Numbered from the stretch's first letter, positions 55,901-59,894 are shown. The stretch: DNA of 64,000 nucleotides from Siphlonurus alternatus (GCA_949825025.1 OX463788.1:29505715-29569714); one strand, 5' to 3'. A program made the numbers and translations. Notes: generated by a model not told the origin, from the letters alone.

Positions 55901-57565
55901 CATTTACATCGTATTAGACCACACAGTTGCCATACAAATAAAAGTTTTATCAATCAGTTATTATAATTGTTTTATGACTGTAAAAAATTAAAAATCCTAC
56001 GAGTTGACGCTATAAAATAAAATTAATCTCGATCATACTCAATCGAAAATTTTACGTTACGACAGGAGCGTTATAGAAAGTGTATGTGGTTCGAAATATA
56101 TATGATACATATATATATTTTTTTAATTTTTACCAAATATCAATACTGTAAAACATTCAATTTGAACGTTTAATTTAATAATGTATCCCTGCATTTTCAG
56201 AAAAATGCATACAATCTCTTAATTTATCCTCAAAACTCTCAAAAGTATCATATTTTGCTGCCGATATATTTTCGTTCTTTGATACTGTGATGTACTGTAC
56301 TGCTAATTTATTTTTAATGTATTCGCGTGAATGCTCGTGTGTCGGTGATAAAAACTTTTTTAACTTTTTTACAAATTTTTTTTCACTCCTTAATTTCTGC
56401 AGCGTCAAAACAGGCATTTTTAATTTACAGCTGTAATTTATTTATTTTTTTAATCTCAATAAATTTACATCAAACTTTCAGCAAACTGATGATCCCTCAA
56501 GTTTGCGTGCTAAATTAAAGCAATCACGCGATTGACCCGAGATTATTCAAAAGATCTTCATCATTTCATTTCAATTCATTTTTTTTTCTCGCGATCACGA
56601 ATTTTTTTATTACGTCGCGCGCGTATTTTAAGTTTTAAGTCACGACGCGCGCATAATTTACATTTAAAAAAAAGACGCTTTGTCTTTTTTTTTTTTTTTT
56701 TTGACAAATATAGTCGTAAACTCGAGGTTATGCTCTTTAGGGACCATTGGAGCACTTCGTTATTTCGTAAAATCGAGTTTTCGTAAATTCAAGGTTATTT
56801 AACCTGTATTTCCCTATCTAACTGTTCGGGGCCGACAAAATACTTCGTAAAATCGCGAATTTCGTAAAATCAGAATTCGTAAAATCGAGGTTTTACTGTA
56901 GTGTAGCCATTAAGCCATTTATGCTGCATTATTGTTTGATTAAAGGTAGCACCTAGACTAGTATTTTTGTTGCAATTAAGCAAGAGAAACTTTAGAACTT
57001 GGTTATTTTAACATTTCATCAAGTGATAATTTATTCATATTACTGTATTCAGTTTTGATATAGTATAACAAATCTTAAAATTTGAATTTATTTTTTTTTA
57101 ATTTAGTTTACCTCTAGACAGTTCAGTAGACTAAACGGCGCCAGTGGGGGCATACATGACCAAAATGTGTCAATTGCCCCAAAATACCAACCAACCAACC
57201 AAACGGCACCAGATATATCAGCCAATGAAAAGGTGGTCAGCTAACATTTAAGCCTTATCATTGGCTGATATATCTGGTGCCGTCTAGTCTACTGAACTGT
57301 CTAGAGGTTAACTAAGATCTGTTATAATGTAGATTACCTTTCTTGGACTCCCTCTCCCACGACCACCAATATTATTAAAAGGTCTTGCTCCACCTCTCCT
57401 AGCCCCCAGGGTGGGCCATTGTTGTGGCTGAGACTGTGAGGTTGCAATTAACTGTGTAAACACAGTTGGAGATCTCTTTTTATCTTGTAAGCTACGGAGA
57501 GCTGCAAGCCTCAAAGAATCTAAATCTTCTTCATCACTATCACCACCAGCCATTTTCATGGGCAT
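8616..57565 (-). CDS. SR/acidic nuclear-type protein gene, joined model of six coding exons
   Basis: Join (minus): 57338-57565, 51551-51821, 48609-50054, 20340-20555, 10205-10462, 8616-8638. The sum is 2442 nt, 813 residues plus stop. Every junction is GT-AG and phases agree (0, 1, 1, 1, 1). A cassette exon at 21653-21718 would add 22 residues in frame. Domain layout: acidic/LRLAAL N-terminus (1-30); Gly/Arg stretch (57-76); acidic Ser/Glu block (176-215); RS/SP-rich basic region (about 295-410); basic helix-like VLEARRRKFESS (about 562-573); Lys/Arg-rich C-terminal third. Such composition is typical of nuclear RNA-processing factors, but I recognise no folded domain (no RRM or zinc finger) and no family. 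Introns reach 28 kb and are filled with transposons, so RNA evidence is needed for exact exon usage. Confidence 0.75.
8639..10204. other. intron between last two coding exons
   Basis: Apart from the palindrome at 9251-9421 and homopolymer A/T tracts, I see no feature. I looked for a phase-changing exon that would join the 10-kb exon to the longer frame at 8504-8638 and found no convincing candidate. Confidence 0.5.
9251..9421. repeat. near-perfect palindrome in intron
   Basis: Two arms of roughly 80 nt, including long A and T runs and a uniquely matched 48-nt segment ending CAAGTCTATTAGT, around a loop of 6-8 nt (about 9329-9336). Apart from the poly(A)/poly(T) length the arms appear identical, implying recent formation. 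It lies in the intron between the 10-kb and 8.6-kb exons. Confidence 0.85.
10205..10462 (-). CDS. exon 5 of the SR/acidic gene
   Basis: The acceptor TTGGTTGCTGCAG|GTGAGG and donor CCATCCAG-type end TATCCAG|GTAATT bound 258 nt (phase 1-1). It encodes (S)EEQSKWPVHSRLGNVAGNL and then a Lys/Arg/Ser/His-rich stretch ending SNHPYP(G). The phrase PVHSRLG resembles short R-x-L-G motifs found in RNA-binding adaptors, but that is suggestive only. Two other frames are also open for 60-70 codons because the exon is GC-rich; phase agreement with exon 4 selects this one. Confidence 0.75.
10777..10930. mobile_element. fold-back MITE, copy 1
   Basis: Arms beginning GGTATTACAAGATACAATTT fold on the right arm ending ATTGTATCGTGTAATATAGG. 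The centre contains a smaller hairpin (TCTCCATTTG/TGGAGA). A second copy lies at 48368-48515, just 3' of the big SR exon. Confidence 0.75.
11655..11720. repeat. GC-rich hairpin repeat, copy 2 (inverted)
   Basis: GCGCCTGCGGCGAG, then GGGGCATAGCCCCCC, then AAACCCCCC. This is the reverse orientation of the repeat at 1241-1300. Confidence 0.6.
12001..12508 (+). pseudogene. LINE ORF1-like region
   Basis: Two overlapping frames together give a hydrophilic Ser/Glu/Asn-rich protein: SDLLKWTEREGISSGTG to a stop near 12236, then from 12287 MMEPPSSPHDDTKSASIDSS to 12508. No zinc-knuckle motif is seen. Position directly before the endonuclease suggests ORF1; sequence similarity could not be assessed. 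Confidence 0.45.
12577..14673 (+). pseudogene. LINE ORF2: endonuclease and reverse transcriptase, one in-frame stop
   Basis: One frame runs through both domains, with a single TAA at 13321-13323. The N-terminal part is an APE endonuclease (MQININGIKNK ... VVGSVYRSP ... IDHVITNN ... ITDHKYTIV), but the usual GDFN is degraded to ELDMSI. The reverse transcriptase has AGPDEIPYTLVKYC, NYRPISLQSVFSKIFEKV, CQHGFVEGKSTT, a fingers/palm motif degraded to FFDMHKAFHALNH, GVPQGAGLSP and the catalytic KYADD near 14630. The frame shifts near 14650 into the next segment. It is probably inactive. Confidence 0.8.
14633..15576 (+). pseudogene. LINE ORF2 C-terminal part, broken by a 53-bp insertion
   Basis: Continuation after a frameshift: KFEAWCNETRLMINPNKTKY, VKFLGL-like IKFLGLNIQENLKWNVH, then FVLQKRSGRTIKNLK and LPSVYIFNC. 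A 53-bp insertion at 15304-15356 causes a premature stop at 15316. Past it the frame resumes and ends KKNISTYS with a stop at 15574-15576. The 6143-6598 fragment matches across this point without the insertion. Confidence 0.8.
15304..15356. mobile_element. 45-bp mini-insertion with 8-bp target duplication
   Basis: TCAAGCAC occurs at 15296-15303 and again at 15349-15356, bracketing 45 bp made of ATTG repeats and the hairpin GTATTGACTTCGGGTCAATAC-like stem. Removing 53 bp restores the LINE frame (KSST-EKSSYQHTAKFYD). An 8-bp duplication suggests a hAT-like or filler insertion; ends are not clear inverted repeats. Confidence 0.7.
17434..18101. mobile_element. fold-back insertion containing a tRNA-like sequence
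   Basis: Terminal arms TGGACAACCTGCATGAC / GTCATGCAGGTTGTCCA extend for about 60 bp. The paralogous pogo copy reads straight through the site (CTCTTAAT...CCTCAAAACTC near 56217), showing this is an insertion. Flanks are TTAA at left and TTGA at right, possibly a diverged 4-bp duplication. Confidence 0.75.
17983..18050 (+). tRNA. tRNA-like sequence (pseudogene or SINE head)
   Basis: An A-box-like TAGTGTAGTGGAGAGCG (17990) and a perfect B box GGTTCGAATCC (18034-18044) are at normal spacing, with an arm CCCGCTTCGCGTGACG between. The would-be acceptor strands do not pair and the anticodon arm is irregular, so I do not assign an isoacceptor. It looks like a tRNA-derived SINE head or tRNA pseudogene rather than a functional tRNA. 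It sits near the right arm of the fold-back. Confidence 0.5.
18540..19420 (-). pseudogene. reversed LINE 3' fragment
   Basis: On the minus strand, NTVKFLGLYVDKNLRWVDHI, then HMRYGIMFWGDSKDSKCIFV and ETCSTKFTEEGILPLPCQYI. These match the LINE at 29.5-33.8 kb (VKFLGLYVDNN ... HMRYGIMFWGNSKDSDCIF). The 3' end is toward 18540 and shares the terminal TTGACG/ATTCAAAT-type sequence with 33780-33845. There is a stop between the two blocks near 19150. Confidence 0.75.
20340..20555 (-). CDS. exon 4 of the SR/acidic gene
   Basis: Acceptor TTTGTTTGTCATAG|GGAAAG and donor TTGCAGA|GTAAGC bound 216 nt (phase 1-1). Product KAEGRRVMVVHKQDGQDVAG, then a Ser/Glu/Lys-rich stretch with AAAKKTSSPNQPSASPTKG. It is hydrophilic and likely disordered, with several SP/TP sites. 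Length is a multiple of three. Confidence 0.75.
20556..21652. other. intronic sequence, nothing recognised
   Basis: Unique-looking AT-rich intron between exon 4 and the possible cassette exon. No transposon ends recognised. Confidence 0.5.
21653..21718 (-). CDS. possible 66-nt cassette exon of the SR/acidic gene
   Basis: The minus strand reads ...AAAACAGAG|CAGCCCTGCAG ... AAAACTG|GTTAGA. Used after exon 3 and before exon 4 it keeps frame (phase 1-1) and encodes (A)ALQRREKKDAKDSPKRTEA then KT. This charged, SPKR-containing stretch matches the character of neighbouring exons. The donor GTTAGA is weak and the acceptor could shift to the nearby AG, which would break frame. It could be alternatively spliced or fortuitous. 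Confidence 0.45.
21968..22015. repeat. (TTTA)n microsatellite
   Basis: About ten to twelve TTTA units followed by looser AT repeats to about 22050. Confidence 0.9.
22380..22655 (-). CDS. possible exon or gene remnant, unrecognised
   Basis: After an acceptor-like CTTCCTTTAAACCAG, the minus strand stays open for about 90 codons. It includes RLMFSDYVDWQCSSQ, AECTAWGSWQ, LKCLFSLSFEV and VLAGNAARVEFQ. Composition (Cys, Trp, hydrophobic strands) looks protein-like and unlike the SR gene, possibly a secreted or extracellular domain. Donor-like GTAAGT (after GSWQ, 22551) and GTAAGC (after GAGTTCCA) occur, but neither keeps phase with exon 4. It may belong to another nested gene, an alternative exon or an old transposon. 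Confidence 0.3.
   Translation of the reverse strand, partial: KPEINKRLMFSDYVDWQCSSQSSHPSSAECTAWGSWQVSQLKCLFSLSFEVNLESTNMVNDTGNHCMLSVEMSAISSVIVLAGNAARVEFQ
22918..22986. repeat. (TA)n microsatellite
   Basis: About 34 TA units. The Ile-Tyr frames across it are artefacts. Confidence 0.95.
22987..23084 (-). mobile_element. tRNA-derived SINE remnant, cut by the 23085 element
   Basis: The minus-strand B box GGTTCGAGTCC (23065-23075) lies in a T-arm-like GTGGGTTCGAGTCCCACC. The tRNA A-box half should lie to the right, but the sequence is cut at 23084 by the TA-flanked element 23085-28379 and is not evident past 28381. Confidence 0.4.
24170..26425. repeat. 142-bp satellite array
   Basis: The phrase GATTTCCATCTTGGGCAAG recurs at 24541, 24683, 24825, 24967, 25109 and 25251, exactly 142 bp apart, then onward with a 20-bp extra piece near 25261. 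There are about 13 units. Two unit types alternate at first (one with TTTCATAGTTATCGC, one with TTCAAAATTTTCTC), giving a 284-bp higher-order period. Each unit contains several self-complementary blocks (TTCTTGGG/CCCAAGAA, TCTTGCGTAAGA). Open frames through it are repeat artefacts. Confidence 0.9.
26426..27540. other. non-repetitive centre of the satellite element
   Basis: Unique sequence between the two arrays. It contains several short open frames but no recognisable domain, splice-bounded exon or RNA gene. Confidence 0.45.
27540..28110. repeat. CAAGATCTTG palindrome array
   Basis: Dense repeats of the perfect 10-bp palindrome CAAGATCTTG and variants (CTTGAGCAAG, CTTGCAAG), organised in units of roughly 115-120 bp (phrases 'GAGCAAATATTATCTTG' and 'CTTTCCCAAGATCTTGC' recur). 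The resulting Ser/Arg/Cys/Leu-repeat reading frames are artefacts. Confidence 0.9.
28382..28875. other. AT-rich intronic DNA, nothing recognised
   Basis: TA-rich simple sequence to about 28560, then unique sequence. No gene or transposon terminus identified. Confidence 0.45.
28876..29094. mobile_element. fold-back MITE with paired TGACGTCA sites
   Basis: Arms TCCACCGGAATTCC / GGAATTCCGGTGGA and CCAATCATCGTTAGTTTCAT / ATGAAACCATGATGATTGG surround a centre with GATTGGC boxes. Each arm carries TGACGTCAT. Confidence 0.7.
29340..29510 (-). mobile_element. tRNA-derived SINE-like arm, left copy
   Basis: On the minus strand, an A-box-like TAGTACAGTGATCAATGC and perfect B box GGTTCGAATCC (29458-29468), then a body with GAGGTGCCCGCCCTGGCTGA and ACGGTTCCCTCAGTATCACC. 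The order A box, B box, body is that of a tRNA-derived SINE. Confidence 0.6.
29550..30164 (+). pseudogene. LINE endonuclease part
   Basis: VPIIAGDININLFDNTNIVK, ATLIDNVFVPTQF and the SDH motif (FQLSDHKAQVIGF) identify the C-terminal half of an APE endonuclease, followed by the linker NKWMTVGLRISRKKIK. The 5' half of the domain is missing and the frame ends at the MITE insertion. Confidence 0.8.
30167..30618. mobile_element. 452-bp TA-flanked MITE in LINE
   Basis: GGTGACTTGTCCTTACACTG and its inverse, with arms of about 55 bp running into CTCGCCATCTGTG and GGCGCTGCAACTT, flanked by TA (30165-30166, 30619-30620). The interior has GATTGG boxes and a TGACGTCAT. Mariner-type by target; no transposase. 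Confidence 0.85.
30863..32129. mobile_element. hAT-type element with 8-bp duplication GTAAAATA
   Basis: CAGGGAGTCGAACC at left and GGTTCGACTCCCTG at right; GTAAAATA at 30855-30862 and 32130-32137. Interior subterminal regions are full of GAACCGGTTC and CCGTTCCG motifs in both orientations, a plausible transposase-binding array. No transposase frame. It lies inside the LINE 29520-33845. Confidence 0.85.
32230..33166 (+). pseudogene. LINE reverse transcriptase
   Basis: KSSGFDDIPDNIFKKC, then YKKGCKSDICNYRPVSLLSC, QHGFQAGKCTETAIF, IFLDLSKAFDKVDHELL, SSVSQGSILGPILFLLYVND and catalytic FADDTS near 32979-32996. A frameshift or stop lies near 32360. Around 33105 a segment is deleted: ININNTNIEIKDNVKFLG joins directly, whereas the 18.5-19.4-kb copy has about 25 extra residues. 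A stop at 33164-33166 follows. Confidence 0.8.
33167..33741 (+). pseudogene. LINE ORF2 C-terminal region
   Basis: RWVNHIDRLRNKLASTIFAL, HMRYGIMFWGNSKDSDCIF and, after a frameshift near 33390, LCNKGPLAMCIRLYNKLP-type sequence. Matches the minus-strand copy at 18740-19300. Confidence 0.65.
33846..34471. other. no gene recognised
   Basis: AT-rich DNA between the LINE 3' end and the 5S-like fold-back. A GGCCTTGCGGCCTTGC motif near 34170 is the only notable local repeat. Confidence 0.45.
34508..34576 (-). ncRNA. 5S rRNA-like sequence, left arm
   Basis: On the minus strand, TCTCGTTATATCACCGAAG, then GGTTACTAATTGGATGGGTG and ACC-type sequence. It resembles the 3' two thirds of metazoan 5S rRNA, including the internal-control-region phrases CACCGAAGTTAAGC and TTGGATGGGTGACC. 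It is a partial, diverged copy, as in 5S-derived SINEs, not a functional 5S gene. Confidence 0.6.
34571..35391. repeat. tandem duplication, 413-bp period
   Basis: 34571-34983 and 34984-35391 appear identical by eye, starting GAGAATGCCAAGAAGCTC and ending AAGATCAAAGATTGGTTG. It duplicates the left arm of the 34472-35914 fold-back. Identity implies a very recent event or an assembly artefact. Confidence 0.9.
35810..35880 (+). ncRNA. 5S rRNA-like sequence, right arm
   Basis: GGTTCTCGTTATATCACCGA, then AGTCAAGC and GGTTACTAATTGGATGGGTG followed by ACCG. It aligns in order with the 5S rRNA segment GGTTCTCGTCCGATCACCGA ... GGTTAGTACTTGGATGGGTG ACCG. About 21 of 24 positions agree over the last block. 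Inverted relative to the 34.5-kb copy. Confidence 0.65.
35960..36104 (+). mobile_element. tRNA-derived SINE-like arm, right copy (first part)
   Basis: A-box-like TAGTGCAGTGATCGATGCAC (35977) and a B box expanded by four bases (GGTTCGATCGAATCC, 36009-36023), then the body GAGGTGCCCGCCCTGGCTGA. It is cut near 36104 and resumes at 37921 with ACGGTTCCCTCAGTATCACC. Inverted copy of 29340-29510. Confidence 0.6.
36105..37920. mobile_element. 1.8-kb fold-back built of degenerate TTCGT repeats
   Basis: This segment splits the SINE-like sequence (GGCTGAGGT | ACGGTTCCC, continuous in the 29.4-kb copy). Its left 330 bp is a run of ACGAAAA...AATTTA motifs and its right 360 bp is the inverse (TTTCGTGATTTTTG...). 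Termini contain ACGTCAA / TTGACGT. An inner palindrome lies at 36602-36951. No gene. Confidence 0.6.
36602..36951. repeat. inner palindrome with TGACGTCA sites
   Basis: Arms GGCCTCAAATTACAAATTAG / CTAATTTGTAATTTGAGGC, with inner pairs GCGAAGTCGCA / TGCGACTTCGC and three TGACGTCA copies, one duplicated as TCCTTGATGACGTCA. Confidence 0.7.
38003..38360. mobile_element. TTAA MITE, complete copy 1
   Basis: TTAAGGGTAAGATAACGCCA and its inverse, TTAA at both ends (38003-38006, 38357-38360). Arms of about 150 bp around a hairpin centre CATGGGAGTTCCATTTCTCC. The inverted SINE-like copy at 29.3 kb has an uninterrupted TTAA at the corresponding place. Confidence 0.85.
38362..38800 (+). pseudogene. LINE endonuclease fragment
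   Basis: AMYLNPYFTVLELM, IFTGDFNCRIDLSN (the GDFN catalytic motif) and, after a frameshift near 38700, NGSSTIDLLFYKPKN. Only the C-terminal half of an APE endonuclease remains. Confidence 0.75.
39143..41174 (+). pseudogene. LINE reverse transcriptase and zinc-knuckle-like C-terminus
   Basis: NNKASGPDFITNEHLKL, PDSYRGIIHGDTMYKLFSRL, EQYGFMPGRSTIQAV, FVDFRKAFDSVNRNLL, NGVLQGDPSSSLLFN and catalytic LYADDLAI near 40161-40184. A frameshift lies near 40310 (frame continues EIYCDGQKIEFLNSFKYLG). After the MITE at 40586-40718 the frame resumes LESVKAMFVKRLL. The C-terminus has CVCKLCNEYCSQYHLNTC, a CCHC/CCCH-like cluster. Upstream of 39143 the same frame extends with NSECYLSRQDLLSKF-type linker in another frame. 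Only the frameshifts and MITE prevent function. Confidence 0.85.
40586..40718. mobile_element. 133-bp MITE with 4-bp duplication AAAT in LINE ORF
   Basis: CGTCGCCTCAGAATGCAAGT and its inverse; arms of about 40 bp. AAAT lies at 40582-40585 and 40719-40722. Removing element plus one AAAT restores codons DFDK-LESVK exactly. Relative of the split element at 6004-6943. Confidence 0.85.
41651..42305. other. no gene recognised
   Basis: Unique sequence including a GCGCATGCGCATCGATGCGC alternating stretch (41715-41737) and a GGCGGCGGCGC run near 42201. Neither strand shows a convincing exon. Confidence 0.45.
42306..42895. mobile_element. 590-bp fold-back, TA(TA) target
   Basis: TATAGTAGAACCATCATATGG-like left end and inverse right end TGGTTCTACTATA. 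Arms match for over 250 bp (TGTCACTTTGACATGGCAGA, TTATACGGCGACCTTATAA, CCCACTATTCCACCTC). The loop is about 42590-42615. Confidence 0.8.
42896..43460. other. no gene recognised
   Basis: Contains a G-rich run at 42943-42962 and A-rich tracts. Nothing else supported. Confidence 0.45.
44634..46978. mobile_element. 2.3-kb palindromic element, TA ends
   Basis: TAGACCATAATGGCCCGC and its inverse. Arms of about 1 kb are nearly identical (GGCGCCACCTGGGCGCCGCG mirrored; TGGGTAAATTACGTAATTCC mirrored). Centre near 45620. The right arm is longer by the TTAA MITE 46115-46469, whose empty site is kept in the left arm (45143-45146). Confidence 0.85.
46115..46469. mobile_element. TTAA MITE, complete copy 2
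   Basis: TTAAGGGTAAGGTAACACCA to GGCGTTACCTTACCCTTAA, TTAA at both ends. The opposite arm of the host palindrome reads GCACTTAAATTGCTC without insertion, proving target TTAA and its duplication. Confidence 0.9.
46979..48290. other. right internal part of the hAT element
   Basis: No gene. Contains TGACGTCACGCAC near 47417, an A-rich tract at 47167-47200, and a pyrimidine-rich stretch 48120-48205. Short frames are low-complexity. Confidence 0.4.
48368..48515. mobile_element. fold-back MITE, copy 2
   Basis: Second copy of the 10777-10930 MITE: GCCGGTATTACATGATACAA ... GTGTAATACAGGC with the central hairpin TTTGTATGGAGATG. It ends about 95 nt from the exon 3 donor. Confidence 0.75.
48609..50054 (-). 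CDS. exon 3 of the SR/acidic gene (main exon)
   Basis: Acceptor TTTTCTTTGCAG|TTCCC and donor CCACAAG|GTGAGG bound 1446 nt (phase 1-1). It encodes residues 167-649: (V)PSKFSRYERSDSDES followed by an acidic run; EFEQEFGDDEKPKRR; an RS/SP-rich region (RRSRRSVSPERRRGSPR, RRRSRSGSRRHSPS and similar); YAPYAPKRPRL; Lys/Arg-rich VVKTDKRKFLVTDNEK; VLEARRRKFESSAPIHVESN; and a Ser/Asp/Glu tail. Arg-Ser and Ser-Pro density suggests a nuclear-speckle or splicing-related protein and targets for SR/CDK kinases (inference). No folded domain is seen. The exon is clearly richer in GC than surrounding introns. Confidence 0.85.
50055..50800. other. intron 2, part
   Basis: AT-rich intron. Near 50740-50805, TATGATATTATACATA ... 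CAATAAACATTTATTATTAT looks like a LINE 3' terminus with ATT repeats. Confidence 0.4.
50808..51235 (+). mobile_element. GC-rich SINE-like repeat with ATT tails
   Basis: A 420-bp relatively GC-rich block (AACTCCCAACCTAGTTGGGG ... GAGATAATGCCATGCC) ends in TTTATTATTATTAT and is preceded by the same tail, as expected for a SINE or LINE-mobilised repeat. Includes a G-run at 51161-51180. Open frames on both strands give no recognisable protein. Confidence 0.4.
51551..51821 (-). CDS. exon 2 of the SR/acidic gene
   Basis: Acceptor TTTTCTTGTTTTCAG|CCATTG and donor AAATCATCTG|GTAGGT bound 271 nt (phase 0 to 1). Product PLYGSTRGNGYMNRGGWQVQ, then NRSNLISIVPIGSEETLPVR and ELSAMTAIDTKLVLPQDHYC, ending IEQKSS(V). 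It is the least charged part of the protein and could contain a short ordered motif. It continues the Gly/Arg-rich end of exon 1. Confidence 0.8.
54952..55158 (+). mobile_element. solo LINE 3' tail
   Basis: TATGATGTAACAGGCTGTTA ... TTTAATAAAAGACTAATAAA matches 41264-41475, the 3' UTR of the second LINE family. It is present only in the right arm of the TTAA palindrome, so it inserted after the arms formed. Confidence 0.8.
55165..55395. repeat. palindrome within the TTAA element
   Basis: AGTTCTTGGCACCAAAAAAA ... TTTTTTTGGTGCTAAGAACT, with inner arms AAACAATCGGACGATCCAAT / ATTGGATTGTCCGATTGTTT. Absent from the left arm of the host element. Confidence 0.75.
57109..57310. mobile_element. fold-back MITE next to exon 1 donor
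   Basis: ACCTCTAGACAGTTCAGTAG and inverse CTACTGAACTGTCTAGAGGT, with inner arms CACCAGATATATCAGCCAAT / ATTGGCTGATATATCTGGTG. Only about 25 nt separates it from the 5' splice site of exon 1 on the minus strand. Confidence 0.8.
57338..57565 (-). CDS. exon 1 (first identified coding exon) of the SR/acidic gene
   Basis: Opens MPMKMAGGDSDEEDLDSLRL and ends with a Gly/Arg stretch GGRGRGSPRK at donor CCAAGAAAG|GTAATC (phase 0). An acceptor-like TGTGTGTTTGTAG|ATAGAACTG lies 9 nt before the ATG. If it is used, the exon starts at 57574, is preceded by an upstream exon, and the reading frame may extend 5' (the unspliced sequence has an in-frame TAG just before). So the start is either M1 or M5 here, or further upstream. 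Confidence 0.75.
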
Positions 57566-57574
57566 CAGTTCTAT

Positions 57575-57924
57575 CTACAAACACACAAACAGTACACATT
57601 AAATATTGCTTTCGTTTGATTAACAAATAATGTTTGTGCAACATAGCAAATTTAATTTTATTCCTAAAAAAATACAAATCTGAAATCCCATTTTTTATGT
57701 ATGATGGACAAATATTTGCCTTTTTTTAACACACCAGCTATTGAAACAACATAAAAGCTGTAATGTAATATATATTATGCATATTTTAAGTTGTCTTGAG
57801 ATTTTTCATACTTTTTCTTTCCTATTTCTTATAAAAATATTAAAATTATTAAAATAATTATATAATATGCATACTGTAGTATTTATATTTATGCATATGT
57901 ATTTTAGTATTAATGTGTTCATGA
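57575..57924. other. upstream AT-rich DNA
   Basis: Either promoter/5' region or intron upstream of exon 1. No TATA-type element or exon is supported. Confidence 0.4.
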
Positions 57925-58215
57925 AGTATGGGTGAGTCAAACAAAGCATAGGAGTAAGTTGAATGCAGTCGGTATGAGTTTTTTAAGGAATATGTGTGGT
58001 AAAACTAGGATGGATAGAGTCAGAAACACATGGGTGATGAACGAGTGTGGAGTGAAAGAAAGCGTAATTGACAAGTATGAACAAAGTACACTACGTTGGT
58101 TTGGACATGTTGAGAGAACGGGTGATGAACGAATTGCAAAACAGGTGTTTGAAGGTAGTGTACAAGGCATGAAAGGATTAGGTGGACCTAAAAAGGTTTG
58201 GTTGGATGTGATTGC
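57925..58215 (+). pseudogene. RTE-like LINE C-terminal remnant
   Basis: RSKLNAVGMSFLRNMCGKTR, VKESVIDKYEQSTLRWFGHV and GGPKKVWLDVIAECLK. The LRWFGHVER motif near the end of the protein is typical of RTE-type and related LINEs. The frame runs straight into the next LINE (from about 58216), giving a chimeric open frame of 216 codons (57932-58582). Confidence 0.65.
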
Positions 58216-59471
58216 AGAATGTTTGAAGAACTTTGAAATTGATACTAACTCAAATGTTAATGAGGCATATAATCAGCTATCTAACAGTATAACTACTATT
58301 ATTAAAAATAATACTAAAATGACTAAAGTTAAACAGCAAAATAAGAAAAATAATCAACCTTGGATAACAAATGAATTACTGGCTTTAATTAAAGAAAGAG
58401 ATAAATATTTTAAGCTGAAAAATAAATTTACTAGTATGCAATTTTATGAAGAAAAATATGTTTCAGTTAGAAATAGTGTTACTAATCTTAAAAGAATTAA
58501 TAAAACACAATATTTTAATAAAAAATATACTAAGATAGATACACCAAGAAAACTTTGGAATTGTATTAAATTAATAATTTGATTTATAATCAAAATAAGA
58601 AATGCAATTCCTCATTCCCTAGTAAAATTATAGTTAATAATAATACAATTACTGATGAACAAAATATTGCCAACAGCTTTAATAACTTTTTTATTAATAT
58701 TGGAAGTAAATTAGCTAATAGTATTCCTAATGCTATTAATACCTATGATAATAATACTTATGTATCCAAATTGTAACATGTATATTTTACAAACTACTGA
58801 AATTATTCAATATATTAAACAAATGAATAATAATTCCAGTGCTGGTGTTGATGGTATTCCTACAAAAACAATCAAGTATTGCTATGATAATCTAGTTACA
58901 CCTTTTGTTCAAATAATTAATATGTCACTAAAAACAGGAATTTTTCCTGATGCACTAAAAATTGCTTACGTTTTTGCTGCTTATAAAGAGGGTGAGCATA
59001 AGGAACTAGGTAATTATAGACCTTTATCTGTTCTACCTGTCCCATCTAAATTGTTTGAATGGGTTATTAAATACAGATTTGAAAATTATTTATTAGCTAT
59101 AAATGAGGAATCAAATGCTCAGTATGGTTTCATTAATAAATCCAATACTTCAATAGCAACATTATATATAATTCATAAAATTCAATCTAATATTAATTCT
59201 AAAAAAACAAGTGCTCTACTGTTTATTGACTTACAAAAAGCATTTGATACTGTTAATCATGATATTTTACTAACAAAATTACAAGATATTGGTATTACAG
59301 GTGTAAGTTTAAAGCTATTTGAGTCATATTTAGAAAATAGATATCAATATGTGGCTGGACCAAATGTTAATAGTCCAAAAATTAAGATTAATTGTGGAGT
59401 GCCTCGGGGGAGTGTTTTAGAACCTCTGTTGTTTAATTTCTATATTAATGACCGAACTAAATTAAAATTAA
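58216..59471 (+). pseudogene. LINE reverse transcriptase, first part
   Basis: Linker NQPWITNELLALIKERDKYF, then after frame changes near 58580 and 58775: SSAGVDGIPTKTIKYC, NYRPLSVLPVPSKLFEWVI, NAQYGFINKSNTSIATL, LLFIDLQKAFDTVNHDIL, CGVPRGSVLEPLLFNFYIND. The TTAA element interrupts right before the catalytic motif. Confidence 0.85.
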
Positions 59472-59890
59472 AGGGGTACCAAAGTGAATACTTTTTTTAC
59501 ATATTCGTGCAGCTAAGAATTATTCTGATATCCCTGTGTCTCAATATTTTCGTACAATGCCTAGTTATTTTAAAATTAATTATTTAATTTGAAAAGTGAG
59601 TTCTATGGCCATTGGTTGATTCAAGTCGGTGCGCGCCCGCAGCAGCCGCTGATTCGACGAGAATTTCCCGCGAATCATGGGAACCTCCTCCCGCCCCTTT
59701 CTTGTCGTATCACCGGCCGCTGCGGACGCGCATCGGCTTGAATCAATCAACGGCCATAGAACTCACTTTTCAAACTAAATAATTAATTGTAAAATAACTA
59801 GGCATTGTACGAAAATATTGAGCTACAGGGATGTTAGAATAATTCTTAGCTGCCCGAATATGTAAAAAAAGTATTCACTTTGGTACCCCT
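59472..59890. mobile_element. 419-bp fold-back with TTAA duplication
   Basis: AGGGGTACCAAAGTGAATAC and its exact inverse; TTAA at 59468-59471 and 59891-59894. Removing it with one TTAA rejoins the LINE frame in front of ILFADDIC. The centre is GC-rich (GCGCGCCCGCAGCAGCCGCT). Different family from the GGGTAAGGTAAC elements. Confidence 0.9.
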
Positions 59891-59894
59891 TTAA

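Larger units (their letters stand above)
51871..56898. mobile_element. pogo/Tigger-like element, copy 2
   Basis: CAGTAAAACCTCGATTTTAC to AAATCGAGGTTTTACTG, flanked by TA (51869-51870, 56899-56900). Colinear with 16433-19611 at both ends (GAAGTTGAAGGGACCGAAAA; ATCATAACATCGCGGACGTG-type segments). It lacks that copy's tRNA-like fold-back and LINE, but carries a 3.2-kb TTAA element at a site that is empty there. Confidence 0.85.
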
